Source of the DNA: Pilaira anomala | Lineage: Eukaryota > Mucoromycota > Mucoromycetes > Mucorales > Mucoraceae | Length of the DNA: 64,000 nt | Assembly (NCBI GenBank): GCA_025716855.1 | Contig: JAIXMQ010000007.1 | Location: forward strand, 707,847 to 771,846 | Reading direction: 5' to 3' | Shown here: one piece after another, positions 12,351 to 23,756 of the stretch | Position numbering within the stretch: position 1 is the first letter of the stretch | Layout: each line of letters starts with the position of its first letter | The notes under the pieces: generated by a model | What the model was told of the DNA's origin: nothing | Seen by the model: only the letters and a program-made list of their open reading frames with translations | Databases searched by the model: none | Position numbers and translations under genes: made by a program

Positions 12351-12662
12351 TTATATCAAATTTACTGTCATAAATATAAGCACAAATAGTACTACTGTAT
12401 CCTTGTAAGTTAAGGTTAAAAGTAATTTGCGTGTAATTTGATCTGTAACACCGCCAGCAGTTTCAACAACTCTCTCAACACCAACCCGATTTCCCTTGAT
12501 ATATTTAGCAATACGAGGCGATATGTAACATTCACTTGCACCTGTATCAACCAATACTTTTACAGGAACATTACCGACAGTATTTTGAGTTTCACTTGAT
12601 TCTACTACTGCTTCATACAAAGGTAGGACCGTATCCATAGACGCAGCACTATTGACTTCCAC
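12351..12662 (-). pseudogene. Aspartic protease region of the Ty3/gypsy element
   Basis: A short open frame carries the retropepsin active-site motif VLVDTGASECYIS and a following GGVTDQ segment. Its last ~15 residues do not look like protease. The expected continuation up to the DIILGRTWL motif is in the next frame, so a single-base indel lies near 12400. Confidence 0.85.
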
Positions 12663-12697
12663 AATATGCAGTATATCCTTGTTAATATTGACTAAAT

Positions 12698-13414
12698 TTA
12701 TGGCTTTAGATACAGTGATTGCATTTTATGAGATTTTTCATAAGATTTATCATCAGAAGATCTATCAATATAACGTGAAGTATTCATAGTTTTATTGTTA
12801 TAAATATTGTCAGTATTATTATTACTTTCATTAACATTCTCATTAGCAGAGATAGAAGTATCAGGATTGATCCTTGAGCTTTCAATTACATGCAATTCAT
12901 TATTACGAATCTTTCTTAGCATTTCACGTTCCTTACGAGAAATATTCTTGAATTCCGAGCAATCCTTTTTCATATGACCAGTAGCATGGCAATAGTAACA
13001 TTTGATACCATTGTTAGAGCGACCACCAGCAGCAGGACGATTGTTCCCATTATAATTATAGTCATTACCACGACCTTTACCATTAAATGAACCTTTTCTT
13101 TTATAAACATTATTGAAGTTACTATTGTAACCACGACGATAATCTTCAATTAAATCAATTTCCATAGGATCATTAACTTCCATTGTGGTAGTTTGAGCAG
13201 CAGTGGGTGAATGAGTATGTGTTTGATTAGCAAGGTGACGTGCTAATGCCTGTGATTGAGGATTACGAGCAGCTTCATATGATAATGCAGTAGAAAAATA
13301 ATATTCCAATGTACGTTGTGCTTTGGGAATATTTCTTAAAAGAGCTCTAACCTCACCAGAAATTAACCCACGCATAAATCGATCACATTTTTCATCTTCT
13401 GTCATATCCTCCAA
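12698..13414 (-). pseudogene. Gag C-terminal part with CCHC zinc knuckle
   Basis: 238 aa frame. EDEKCDRFMRGL is typical of the retrotransposon gag core. Later comes the knuckle CYYCHATGHMKKDC, flanked by an N/G/R-rich basic stretch. It is one frame away from the gag N-terminal part, with the break at about 13402-13414. A real gag-pol programmed shift would not be expected upstream of the zinc knuckle, so this is more likely a mutation. Confidence 0.85.
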
Positions 13415-13842
13415 TAGAATACATCATCTGTAAATGATTCAACGTAAGATTCAATGGTAGTGGTTTGATTGGTTGCAACAAGTCGATCACGGGCTAAAAG
13501 ATCTGCATTGTCTGGTCTAAACTTGTTCGTAACTAATGTTTTAAATTCTGTCCATTGAGTTGGAGGGTTATCAGACTTCTTAATTTGCCTATGCCATTGT
13601 AGAGCACGTCCACTGATATAGCTAGTTGCAAATAAATAAGTTCTTTGTTCATCCCACACATAAAATTCTTGATGGTTTTCGATCGCTGTAAACCAGTCAT
13701 CTATGATCATAGCATCTCTGACACCGTCATACGTTGGCGGTTCCTTTAAACGAAGTACTGGTTGTTGTCGAAACGCCGTTAACTGAGCAAGTTGACCTTC
13801 AAGTACCCTGATCCTTTCTTCAGATGAAGTGGAATCTCCCAT
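13402..13842 (-). pseudogene. Gag N-terminal part
   Basis: Starts at 13842 with MGDSTSSEERIRVLEGQLAQ, about 160 nt inside the 5' LTR. It contains the gag/UBN2-like core (LFATSYISGRALQWHRQI; FRPDNADLLARDRL). The frame terminates prematurely at 13402 within the gag core. The remainder continues in the frame of 12698-13414. Confidence 0.85.
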
Positions 13843-14000
13843 CTTGACTAAACTTGCAGAAAAAAAAAACTTGTATTTGTATAAAAAATCCCTGGACTAA
13901 GCTAAAGTCCTGTTTCCTCTTTTTAAGATTAAAAAGTATAAAAAAAATAACCTTGTAGACTTGTATAAACCCTGGATTGATCCGTTCTGGTGCTACCAGT

Positions 14001-14164
14001 TATCAATTGCTCAAGTTTAGGGCTATAGTATAAGACTGGAACTTGTGAGAAAGAAGTTGTCTTTATTTACATATGTTTACTAAGATATTTATATTAGAGA
14101 AGTTACTGTTGACAGTAACACATACTTGTGCTACAACAACAAATCAATAAACTTCTACCTGACA
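14001..14164 (-). repeat. 5' LTR of the Ty3/gypsy element
   Basis: 164 bp, identical to 8177-8340 apart from one base. Its outer side (14165 on) bears no copy of the left flank, so a target-site duplication is missing. Confidence 0.93.
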
Positions 14165-14279
14165 ATTGTATAAAAAAAACGCAGGAACGCTAGACAAGTA
14201 CTGGTTCTTCGGGACAGAAGTTTTTTTGTCAAATTTCCCAACGCTTTTTCTTTTTGTCGGTTCGTGCCCTTCTACTGAC

Positions 14280-14310
<31 letters not shown>

Positions 14311-14404
14311 ACTTTTTCAAAATGTAAATAGTGAGGTAAACGATTTGTTTTATTCTTTTATATATTTCTTGGTAACTAAACGCTTCTATTACGCGTTGAC
14401 AGAT

Positions 14405-15840
14405 ATGTTAAAAGAGTATGGTGTAAAAGACACGAAAGCAGAGGAATTGTTCGCAATTGATTTTACTGACCTTAAAGACGATGATGGATAACTTATTACA
14501 AATCAGGTTCATGACCAAAGAGTATTTTATTAACTTTTTTTTTCTTTCTTGTCAAAGTCTCGTTCAAGGCATAATTTTTGTCTCTGAATACCAAGATGAG
14601 CCTTTGACTAAAGAATGGGAAAATGAAGATCCTGATGAAGATGAGATAGTCTTTACTTCTCAAGTAAGCCTTTGCATTTTTGGTATAATAATTCTTTTAT
14701 ACTGACTTCACTTTCTAGGTGGTTACAAATGCTTGTGGTACTTTCGCATTGATGAATATTGTGTTAAACTCTGAGATAAAAGAAAAAGGCGAGATCATTA
14801 ATAACTTTAATGAGTTTACCAAAGGATTCTCATTTGTAGTAAGTTTTATCATTTTTAATATCATGATAAACATATATGACTAAAAATGTAAAACTAGAAT
14901 CGTGGTCTTTGCTTGGGTAATTCAGAAGAAATCAGACGCATTCATAACTCATATTCACCGTAAGTTAAATAGATGTAAGCATGTATAAATACACTAATGA
15001 CATTATTTCAATTAGTGCAAATCATAAAGCTGATAACTTAAATATCCATAAAGTCTCAGCTGAATCATCTGAACAACAAAATGGTGTATTCACTGATGAG
15101 TACGAAAAGGAATATCACTATATTGCTTACATCTATAAAAATGGTTTCATCTGGGAATAAGATGGTTTAAAAGCTCGACCTTACAAAATCCGTAAATGCA
15201 AGCAAGAGGAGTGGTTGAAACAAACTGAAGCTTTAATTCAAAATCGTATGGATGCTTTGTAAGTATTACCAATATACAAATCAAACTGCATTTTTATATT
15301 TACTTTTTTCTTTCTAGAAATGAATTTGATTTTTCTTTAATGGCTATACGTCATGATAATTACGACAAGATTGTTACCGACACCAATATCTTAAATACAA
15401 ATATTCATTCACTGGACTCGATTTGTAGTAATAACACACCTCTTACACAAATTGAACAGAACGAACCTAAAGAAATTGAAGGATTACCATTTGTAGCAGC
15501 TGCTTGGAAAGATGTTGAACTCAAAGATTTTAGCTCTTTAAAATCTCATCTTGAACAATTAAAAGAGAAGCACAACTTTTATAGTAATAGCATTAGAAAC
15601 ATTGAAGATACTCGATTTATTTCTACTTCTAATGTGAAACGACAAAAATTTGACTACTTTCCTTTTATCGACACAATCATAAGAAAAGCGTACAAAAGAG
15701 GGTTAATTGAAGACCTAAAGTCGAGGAAGAAGAAAAACCTGAGAAGGTTGTCAAGAAAAAAAAGAAGGCCACAGCTAAAAAGCCTGCAAAAAAAAAGCGC
15801 CACTCGCAGCAAAAAGTAATTCAGCTTGTTTTTAATACCT
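14405..15840 (+). pseudogene. Decayed UCHL5/UCH37-like ubiquitin C-terminal hydrolase gene
   Basis: Spliced exons read MLKEYGVKDTKAEELF, VQGIIFVSEYQDEP, then the catalytic Cys region QVVTNACGTFALMN (Q...C present), RGLCLGNSEEIRRIHNSYSP, the His region EYHYIAYIYKNG, and after that DGLKARPYK with the catalytic-Asp motif. The C-terminal FDYFPFIDTIIRKAY is the UCH37-type ULD helix. Introns such as 14665-14718 and 14839-14898 are still recognisable. It is broken: the first exon with the start is not found, TAA codons occur at 14489-14491 and 15158-15160 (the latter directly before the Asp motif), and the Lys-rich C-terminus reads better in a shifted frame after about 15715. UCHL5 normally trims ubiquitin chains at the proteasome. 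The LTR edge lies only 240 bp upstream, where exon 1 would be expected. Confidence 0.75.
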
Positions 15841-16038
15841 TTTGTAAATAATACCCCGAAAATTAATATTTTGTTATATAAATAAAACATGTGATTCCCC
15901 GTTTTTTTTTTTTTTTAAATTCTGATGACACATGTAACTAGCTGTATATAATTAATGCGGTTTATATTCTTTTTATTTATGAAAAACGTAGTAAGCATTT
16001 ATGAATAAGGTAACGATAAAAAGCTACTGTAAAAGAGC

Positions 16039-16554
16039 ATGGATAAAAATATAAAGAGACAAATTTTGGCTTTAAACGAAAAATGGTTCAAGTGTGTTGT
16101 ACTTTATTTGGGAATATTGAAAAGTAATAGAAAAAGATATTGGGAGTACACAAGAATTTTTGAAGAAAGAATTGAGCAACTGTTGAATCAGCTTAAACAG
16201 TAGAAGAATAAAGATCATGTAGTAATCGATAACTTTATTGAAAAAGTATATCTCGTCTTCAAAAAAGGAAATAGCGACTAAAATATAGATTATTTAATCT
16301 TGAAGCAAGTAGTAATAGAGTTTATTCGTTTGTTAGTAGATAGTATGATAGGTGATGAAAAGCCAATCGAAAGTGTTGATTCGCTTCATTATATACGTGT
16401 AGTTCCAAATATGCGGGAATATGAAATAAGAGAAAAACTACTTTGTCCTGTTTTCGTAAAATCTGGTCTCATCTTCAAAATAGATCACAAAGACAGGCTT
16501 TTATTTCTTTCGGATGTAGAGTCATTATTTTACTTTACACAATGCGATATATAG
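16039..16554 (+). pseudogene. HSPA12-like Hsp70-family fragment
   Basis: One frame with two stops (TAG at about 16201, TAA at about 16278). The last 84 codons (16300-16554) contain HYIRVVPNMREYE, KSGLIFKIDHKDRLLFLSD and VESLFYF. These match in order and spacing the HSPA12-type nucleotide-binding-domain segment (VPAxW...AGLI...DHxDRLxxLSExEA). No phosphate-binding motif IDFGTT is found upstream and nothing follows downstream. HSPA12-like genes are expanded in Mucoromycota. This looks like an internal scrap of one. Confidence 0.5.
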
Positions 16555-17010
16555 ACCGTGGAAAAACTTATTTCTAAAGTAAGTGGCCATTATACTCTAT
16601 GTACTTAATATTCTTGGAACTAGCACAACATCATCAATAAATTTGGATTTAATAAGGTCCCATTTGTCAATATAATTCGCATGAACATATGTACACAAAT
16701 TTACATGCGTAGTCAGTGCACTCATTTTTTTGATCATGTGCATGTAATATCTGTCAAATTCTGCTGCATATGTCAAAAAAAAAAGAGATGTCAGTGAAAA
16801 GAAAAAAAAGAAATAGATATGTATCACAAACAAGTTTTTATATATGATCCTCTTTAAATAATATGAATAACTATCATCCTTTGATATTATATATTAGTCT
16901 TTTGTTTTATTAGTACAACCAAGTAAATCATTGTCTAGTAGGCGCTCACTAGTTCCGATGTGAGAGAGGATTATCAGCAAATTTAAAAAAGTTTTTAACA
17001 ATATATGAAT
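16555..17010. other. Intergenic
   Basis: About 450 nt, AT-rich, no coding frame or RNA recognised. It contains the 3' UTR region of the small gene at 17011-17652. Confidence 0.5.
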
Positions 17011-17652
17011 TTATTTATTTTTTTTTGATTTTTTCTTATTTTTTTTATTTTTTTTGTTGTTTTTGTTCTTTTTGTTGTTGTTGTTATTTGCTGTTGGTGT
17101 TGTTGTTGTTGGTGTTGGTGTTGGTGTTGGTGTTAGTGTTGGTGTTGGTGTTGTTGGAACAAAACTGGGTCCAGAGGCCTCGGCTTGAGCCAAGACCTCC
17201 TTCTCTGAATCTTCTATTGTTTTTAACAACACCCTGAGGAAAGGGTGTTCCTCCAAACCACCAGGAGCCGTGTTACATAATTGAACAAAAGCATCCCGCT
17301 TTTCAGCGAGATGCTCTTTAATAACCACAAGTGGTCCTTCTTCTTCTTCTTCTTTCTCTTCTTCTTCTTTCACTTCTTCTTCTACTACTACTACTACTAG
17401 ATATAGTTTAGTTTTTTTGTGTTAATATATAAAAACGTATAAATATATATTACCTTTTAACAACTCTTGGTTTTGAGTTTTATTTAAACAAACCTTGCCA
17501 CAGCAGAGGGTTTTACGGATTAAACAATCCACGTGGTTATCATAAGCCACGAGGATTAAAAAGAGTGCTTGTAGCAAAAAGAACGCAGTGCGTTCTTTTT
17601 CTGTGATGATGCTGTTGTATGTACCAAGAGAAAATTGCAGTAAATGGCTCAT
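17011..17652 (-). CDS. Unrecognised small protein with low-complexity basic tail
   Basis: Exon 1 is 17454-17652 and exon 2 is 17011-17396. The 57-nt intron (GTAATAT ... TATATCTAG) keeps phase and gives 194 aa. The N-terminal half (MSHLLQFSLGTYNSIITEKE ... VDCLIRKTLCCGKVCLNKTQ) is helical with several cysteines. Then come a Val/Glu-rich stretch encoded by trinucleotide repeats, an amphipathic segment (EHLAEKRDAFVQLC; LEEHPFLRVLLKTIEDSEKE), a Thr/Pro repeat and a final Asn/Lys block. I do not recognise a family. The sound intron and non-random middle segment favour a real gene. Confidence 0.55.
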
Positions 17653-18974
17653 TTAAAATAAGGAGAATCGATAGAGAAAAGAGAAAAGAGGAAAAAGATA
17701 TTGCTTCTTTTTATATATTTTTTTTCTTTGGTTGTTTATGCATCTAGTGAAGCTTTAACTGGATCGTATACGGGTCCCGGTATTTCCTCTATCTATTCTA
17801 ATTCTATTGGCTCTCAGATTAGGGAGTAATTTTTAGTTCAACTCACGTGAAAATATATCAATAAAAAGTAGCTAATCTGCATATCTTATTAGTATTTTCG
17901 TTTTGTAGTATTTCCTTTCTTGTATTTTTACGCCTAGAGCCATCTTAAAGATTAGTTGCGTAACAACCTTTTCGTTTTTAGGGGGTGTGTGAAGGAAAAT
18001 TTGAAGCAGATGGCGCTTTTAGAGAAATGCCCATACTGAATATGAAAAAGGAGGGGCTGTGTACAATACAACATGTAAACGAAAACAAAAAAGACTTCAT
18101 TTTATCTTGACATCATAAATAAAATATATTTACAAAAATATTCTTCCAGCTCTTCAAATCAAATGTATAAAACGTCAATATTTTCTTTTCGTATCTTTTT
18201 TTTCCTATATCTAATTATTATTTTAAACATGTACATACATACAATCAACATACAGCTAATTTGAAGTATGAAATTACAGAAAAAGAAGGCATTGCGTTCT
18301 TCTTCTTTTGTTTATATTTTTTTACTATCATTTTTATGACTACCATATCAGTTGTTACTTCAAAAAAAACCCTCTCTACTTCTGCACGGTTTGGTGTAAA
18401 AAAAAAAAAAAAAATTAACTAATTGGTTGGGCTTACCCACTGTAGGTATGTATTAAATATATATTCATAACTACAATTTGTTATAACATAAAAAGCTAGT
18501 TATCTTTCATATCACCACTTTAATACTATATATAATCAATAATAATATTATCCAAACTAAGATTCAATATCGCGCGAGATTATGTATTTTACACACTTGT
18601 ACTTTCTTGTACCTAAATAAAGATCTTTTATAAAACATGGTAAAACGTGAGAGTGATTTTTTTTTAAGAAATTGACCTTCGCATAAAAAATTTCCAGAAA
18701 GCAGTGTACATATAGGCAGAGACTTTTGTTATATAATACACGTTTTTTATAGAGTACATCACTAATACTTATTATATTGCCTTGATTGTAAAAATATGAA
18801 GTATATTAATCTTACTTAAACATATTTGAATTATTTCAGACAAAAAAATATTACTTGATTTGTAGACATGGGAGAAGATTTGTGTAGCTGGTTTATTTAT
18901 GATATCAAGATCACATATGAAGTTGTCCCCTTAAGCGGAATTTTAAACAGACTTGAACTCCATAAATATACATG
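17653..18974. other. Intergenic stretch in the accessory island
   Basis: About 1.3 kb, AT-rich with short homopolymers. No supported gene. It should include the promoter of the 17652 gene. A T-rich run at 18978-18991 is the tail of the LINE remnant that follows. Confidence 0.5.
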
Positions 18975-20272
18975 TATTCTTTTTTTTTTTTGTATTAATT
19001 CACATGCTTTTATTAAAATAATGAAATTATTAGCTAGTGTCTATAAGTTCATGAGAATTAGCAGCCGTAGTGGGATAGTGGGAAAGAGAATAATTATATA
19101 AAGAGTCAGCTAGAACGTTGGACCAAGACGTGTTGTCAAGATCCACATCCAGTGGTGGTGCCAGACGATTTCTAATACGATTCCTAAAGAAAGTAGGACA
19201 GCCTCATCGATTAACTCACCAGTCTCATCGTGTAATGAATAAATGGAAAGCCAAACTGACTCTGGAGTTGGGAACTTAGCAGTTAGCTGTAAGGCGGCCA
19301 GTTGAGATTCCCAAAAGGACCACTTGTAAAAGCACGAGACAAAGAGGTGTTGTATGGTCTCGGACTCAGACTTGCATATTTAACATAGTGAAGAAGACCA
19401 TAATTGAGAATTTTATCGGAACAAAGTTGCTTGACAGCCAATTTTATTTTGAAGTAAGCGCCACCAAATTGTGACCACCTTGTGAGGCAGAGAGAGAGAC
19501 CAAAAAAATTCCCAGAGGTCAGGAGAAAGATAGTTACTAAGGATAGCGTACGGGACAGGGATTTTACCAGACCTGGTGACCTTCAAGTAACCCAGTTTTT
19601 TTTTACGACGTTGGGGTTGTACATATAACCGGAATAAGTTATTAGAAATACGACGAATGGAGAGCACTTTGAAGGAATTAACACGAAGCACCCAATGGTC
19701 ACAGCTAGGCACCCATTCAGATCCTGTGGCTGCAAAATTTGACTTGGTATTAGGGGAATTAGAAGTCGGAGGCACAAGGTAGGCTGAGGCATTCCGGGGT
19801 ATGAACCGTTTTAATGACGAAGACCAAGATATACCACTATCAGGATATTGAAGCTGACAGTATATACGTGCAGGTAAACTTGGGTTATGTGTTTCAAAAG
19901 ATAAACAATTGTGAAACTGGTTGGCTGTGGATAACCAATCCATAGCATCAGAGACTAAATACCGTGTAGCTATTTTACTAGGATCGATACCAGCGTTACT
20001 AGTAATACCACTGTGGGAGCCATCACCAGTCGGTCCTGAAGAGGATAGCGCAAATCGTAAAAGATAATCAGATAGCCAGAGACCAGACTAGGTAGAGTTA
20101 ACTTTTAAAGGAGGTAGCAGTGTTATTAACTTGGTTAAATGCGTCATCGTAGGAAGATGTTTTAACATAGGAACATAAAGAGAAGGATGATGTCGATGCC
20201 TCTCCTTGAAGAAATATTACACCGCGAGTTTCTTTAAGATGGGCTAGACTCATGCTAATAAGCCTTCAAACT
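18975..20272 (-). mobile_element. Decayed non-LTR retrotransposon (LINE), 3' end with poly-A tail
   Basis: On the minus strand a degenerate reading frame runs from about 20235 to 19000. The largest open part (19413-19943) ends LPHKVVTIWWRLLQNKIGCQ. It continues in frame, across two stops, into a Cys-rich IC...ETIQHLFVSCFYKWSFWE segment. That arrangement is the zf-RVT (reverse transcriptase zinc-binding) C-terminus of LINE ORF2. The upstream part LPPLKVNST-stop-SGLWLSDYLL is also in frame. The element ends in an A-rich tail (T-run at 18978-18991 on plus). The RT and endonuclease domains are missing, so this is a 5'-truncated copy. Confidence 0.7.
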
Positions 20273-20394
20273 TTCTTTTTTTTTTCTTTATTAAGTGATT
20301 GAGAGGCTATCAACTTATAAATAGTTGCTCCAATCATTTGTTTTCTTTTTTTTTCACTTTAATATTCAAAATAATAATCACTTATTATGTGCAA

Positions 20395-20650
20395 TTTCAA
20401 GAAAAATTTGTCCTTAAAAAATCTTAGCCTTTGTCAGCCATGGAGATTACCTCCTAACTTTTTCGGTGGTGCAGGTAAAAAAAAATCACATAATACATAT
20501 GTATTCATACAAACAAACAGCTAAAATGTCTAATTTACAGATTCTGATATTTCGTAAAATTACAGCAGTGATAAACCTTCAGCACCACATATCCTTGGCC
20601 AACAACCTTTGAGGTCACTTCCTGATTTCTTTCATGTTACAGTTAAATAA
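20395..20650 (+). pseudogene. Possible two-exon gene fragment, unrecognised
   Basis: A frame reading SLCQPWRLPPNFFGGA is followed by a GT...AG segment (20475-20540) and then by DSDIS-stop-NYSSDKPSAPHILGQQPLRSLPDFF. The intron-like segment has a proper donor and acceptor and phase is kept, but one in-frame TAA lies just after the join. I do not recognise the family. It may be a fragment carried by the neighbouring mobile elements. Confidence 0.25.
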
Positions 20651-21574
20651 AAAGAAAATAATATAGAATACATTTATTTGGGAATAAACATCTAATATCT
20701 AGTTTATAGATTGTGACGATTTAATAAATTGTAAGAGTAATAAGCATACTCGACATATTGTACTTCATACAACCAATGTAACAACCGCTTCTTTTAAGAG
20801 GTTATTTATGATGGAGCTTGTAATAAGTACTAAAACATTATTTATTTATGTTTACTTATTCTTGAAGAAATAATAACCATCATTTAAATAGATATTGGGC
20901 GAGAGTAACAACGTTGTGTCTTTTTCTTCATCTAATACAACAGTCATCTCTTATTACAGAATGAAACACGCCGAACAAGCCGTCAATTAAATTAATAGAA
21001 AGTACTATTTTTTATACTAAATCTGACTTATTCAAAAAGCCATTTGAGCAAGAGCTTTTGGTATGCCTCAATATTCAATCCAATACTACCGCGAATTACA
21101 TGGTATATTATTTCTTTTTTAGATTTTGGTAACTATATGCTACTAACTCTCATTTTAGCAACAACTTTCTGGTGTAGGTTCAATTTATTCAATTTTGTAA
21201 CCTCAATCTCCCATACCCAGAAATTTATTACAATTGAATATGATGACTACCGGGACACAATAGTTCTTTATGAGTGCTTCAACAGGCTCATTATAAACGT
21301 AAGTTCTGTTTAATTATTTAATGGTGGCAGATTTTTCTATATCTAACACATTATTAAAAAGAGAGTTAAATACCAAGTGCTCAAGAATAAAGAAGTCCAA
21401 CGATCATATACCTGTTACACTTCTTCTTGGTTGTAACTCCTGTCGCTTTGTGCCTCTATTTACGAAAAAATTAAAAACGAGCAACAAAAAAAGAACATGT
21501 CCATCATGTTCTTTTTGTAACAATTAATAAATATATCAAGCTTTTTTTTTAAAAAGAAATCCTGTCTCAAATGT

Positions 21575-21616
<42 letters not shown>

Positions 21617-22049
21617 TTTTTAACCCTTGAAATAATATATACATAATTACTTGAGATAACACAACGAATATTAATATTTATAAAAAAAGTAAGCACAGTA
21701 TTTTATAAAATCCGCTGTTACACCTAGCTTTACCTTATTACATTACCCTTAATAACAATGATGCTCTTTAATAATGATTTTATTTTCTTAGGTCAAGGTC
21801 AAGTAAATGTGTTTTAAAACATGAAAAAAGGCTCAGGTATTTATATAAAATTTTTAGTCCCGTGATGTCGAAATTAAAGTTTCCGATCTTATTGGCTAGG
21901 AGCTCTCTCAATTGGATTAGTTATCTCTTCTGAATCAACTTTATGGGTTAAATACAAAATAGGTATTCCAAATAATCAAAAAATAAGGACGTTATTTTGT
22001 TTCTGTTAGTTTGTTTCTACTTTTACCTGGCAAGTAAAGGCTGAGTCCG

Positions 22050-22081
<32 letters not shown>

Positions 22082-23695
22082 CTCTCATGAATTGATAAAG
22101 AACAGTCTTCATTATCTGAGTCAATAGTTATCAAAAGAAGATATCTTACTCAGTTAACAAGCAAGCCTACCTTAATAAAAAAAGATTTTATGTAGTAATT
22201 AGTTACTAGTTGTAATCATACCCACTATGTATCATGTACTCATTTTAATAATTGTGAAGCAGCATGTGGATATGCTTCTACTTTTCGTCGAATTTCCCAA
22301 AAAGTAAAAATAATAAAAATTCATATATTTAGCTTGCTGCATTAGCTGATAAAGGCGATGTTTTTTTGTAAAAAGGTATGTTTTTTTGTCATTTGTATTG
22401 ATGTTTGGTGTTAAGAAAGAGATACAGATTTATGCATATTTTAAATCCCAACAAATTTTGGGTGCCACACATGACCGCAAACAGGATTATTTTAGCACTT
22501 TTTTTTTCTATTTCTTTCTCCCTTTTTCTTTTTTCTTTTTTCTTTTTTCCTTTTCTTCTTCAAATAAAACATACACATTCTTTAAAACTACCTCTTTGAT
22601 GACATACAAGATATTGTATCAAGAAATGAACAACTTTGAAATGTGCATAATAAATAATATTAGGGGTAAGACATATAACTTTATTACGGGAAAAAGTAGT
22701 TAACTGTCTAATATATCCCCACGTGTTCTTAAGAATGATTCTACATTTATTTTACTTCAAGTCCTTGCGTATAAAATGACTATTTCTTCCTTGGTTGCTA
22801 AGCTTTTGTCTTGATATTGCTTAGTCGGTCTAATACAACGGTTGTTGCTATGGGGAGAATGTCTGATTCAAGATGACTTCATTTTACGTTTAAGAGATCT
22901 TCGTCTGGTTGATACTGTTTGGTGTGTGAAATGTTAGTATAGTCTATACGTAGTTTAATTGAAAGATTCAGTACTGGCTATCGAAAACAGCTTTTGACCA
23001 CGAATAACCGATTCCATTATTTGCTGACTTGCTTCTTAACTGACTCGCAGTACAATATGGGCACCGTAGTCGGGATAGTAGTGCCATTAGTAGAGATGTT
23101 CCATCCATCTGAGGTGGCTTCGTTTCGTTGGGAGGAGATAGCTGGGAAATGGTTTTTTAATTTTACAAAGGTATTTATTATCTTTCTTGCTCATCATGAT
23201 GTATTCGTCAAACGTCTCTTTTGTTCACTGTGATGGTTACTATATGATATGTAATCGCTTTCTTTTTAATCTGGCAACATGGTCTTGACTACTACTCTTA
23301 TATATTATTTGAAGTAATCCTTGCTCTTAGCAGAAACAAAGCAAAAAACAAGAAGAAAAAATCAAACAAGACTACTATAACAGCTCTGGCTATTCCGGAA
23401 AGCATCTTTTACACATCTCTCTTCATTTACTCGCCTAACATAAAGTACTTGCAAACTTTTATACTTTTTAATTCCCAACTCGAGGCCTTCTTCATATCAA
23501 AATTACTTCTCAATTCATATTTGGCTCTATCCTCACACAGACATAATTAGAGGTTCATCTTCTCTGAAGTACCTTTCAATCCTGGTCAAGTCGTTATTAC
23601 AATTATCTGTTTTGCAAACACTTTTATATATCAGTTTAATCTATCTACACTACACGTCCATCTTGAATTAGCTTAAAATCACCACTGCATACCTT

Positions 23696-23756
<61 letters not shown>

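Larger units (their letters stand above)
8177..14164 (-). mobile_element. Ty3/gypsy LTR retrotransposon, recently inserted but frame-broken
   Basis: Two 164-bp LTRs (8177-8340 and 14001-14164) differ at one base (8214 versus 14038). Between them, on the minus strand, lie gag with a CCHC knuckle, protease, reverse transcriptase/RNase H and integrase, in the Ty3/gypsy order. A primer-binding-like sequence TGGTAGCACC starts 2 nt inside the 5' LTR (13998); its first seven bases complement a tRNA end ...GCTACCA, as in initiator Met tRNA. A purine tract GGAAAGGGGG adjoins the 3' LTR (about 8344-8353). The coding region is split into five pieces in different frames (ORF entries below). No target-site duplication is visible: the outer flanks are GGCTT on the left and ATTGT on the right. 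Confidence 0.93.

Noticed and set aside
18868..19101. Plus-strand ORF of 77 codons
   Set aside because: It lies antisense over the 3' end of the LINE remnant and has no recognisable domain.
22386..22703. Membrane-protein-like ORF rich in Phe
   Set aside because: Its hydrophobic stretch is a TTTCTT tract and the rest has no family resemblance.
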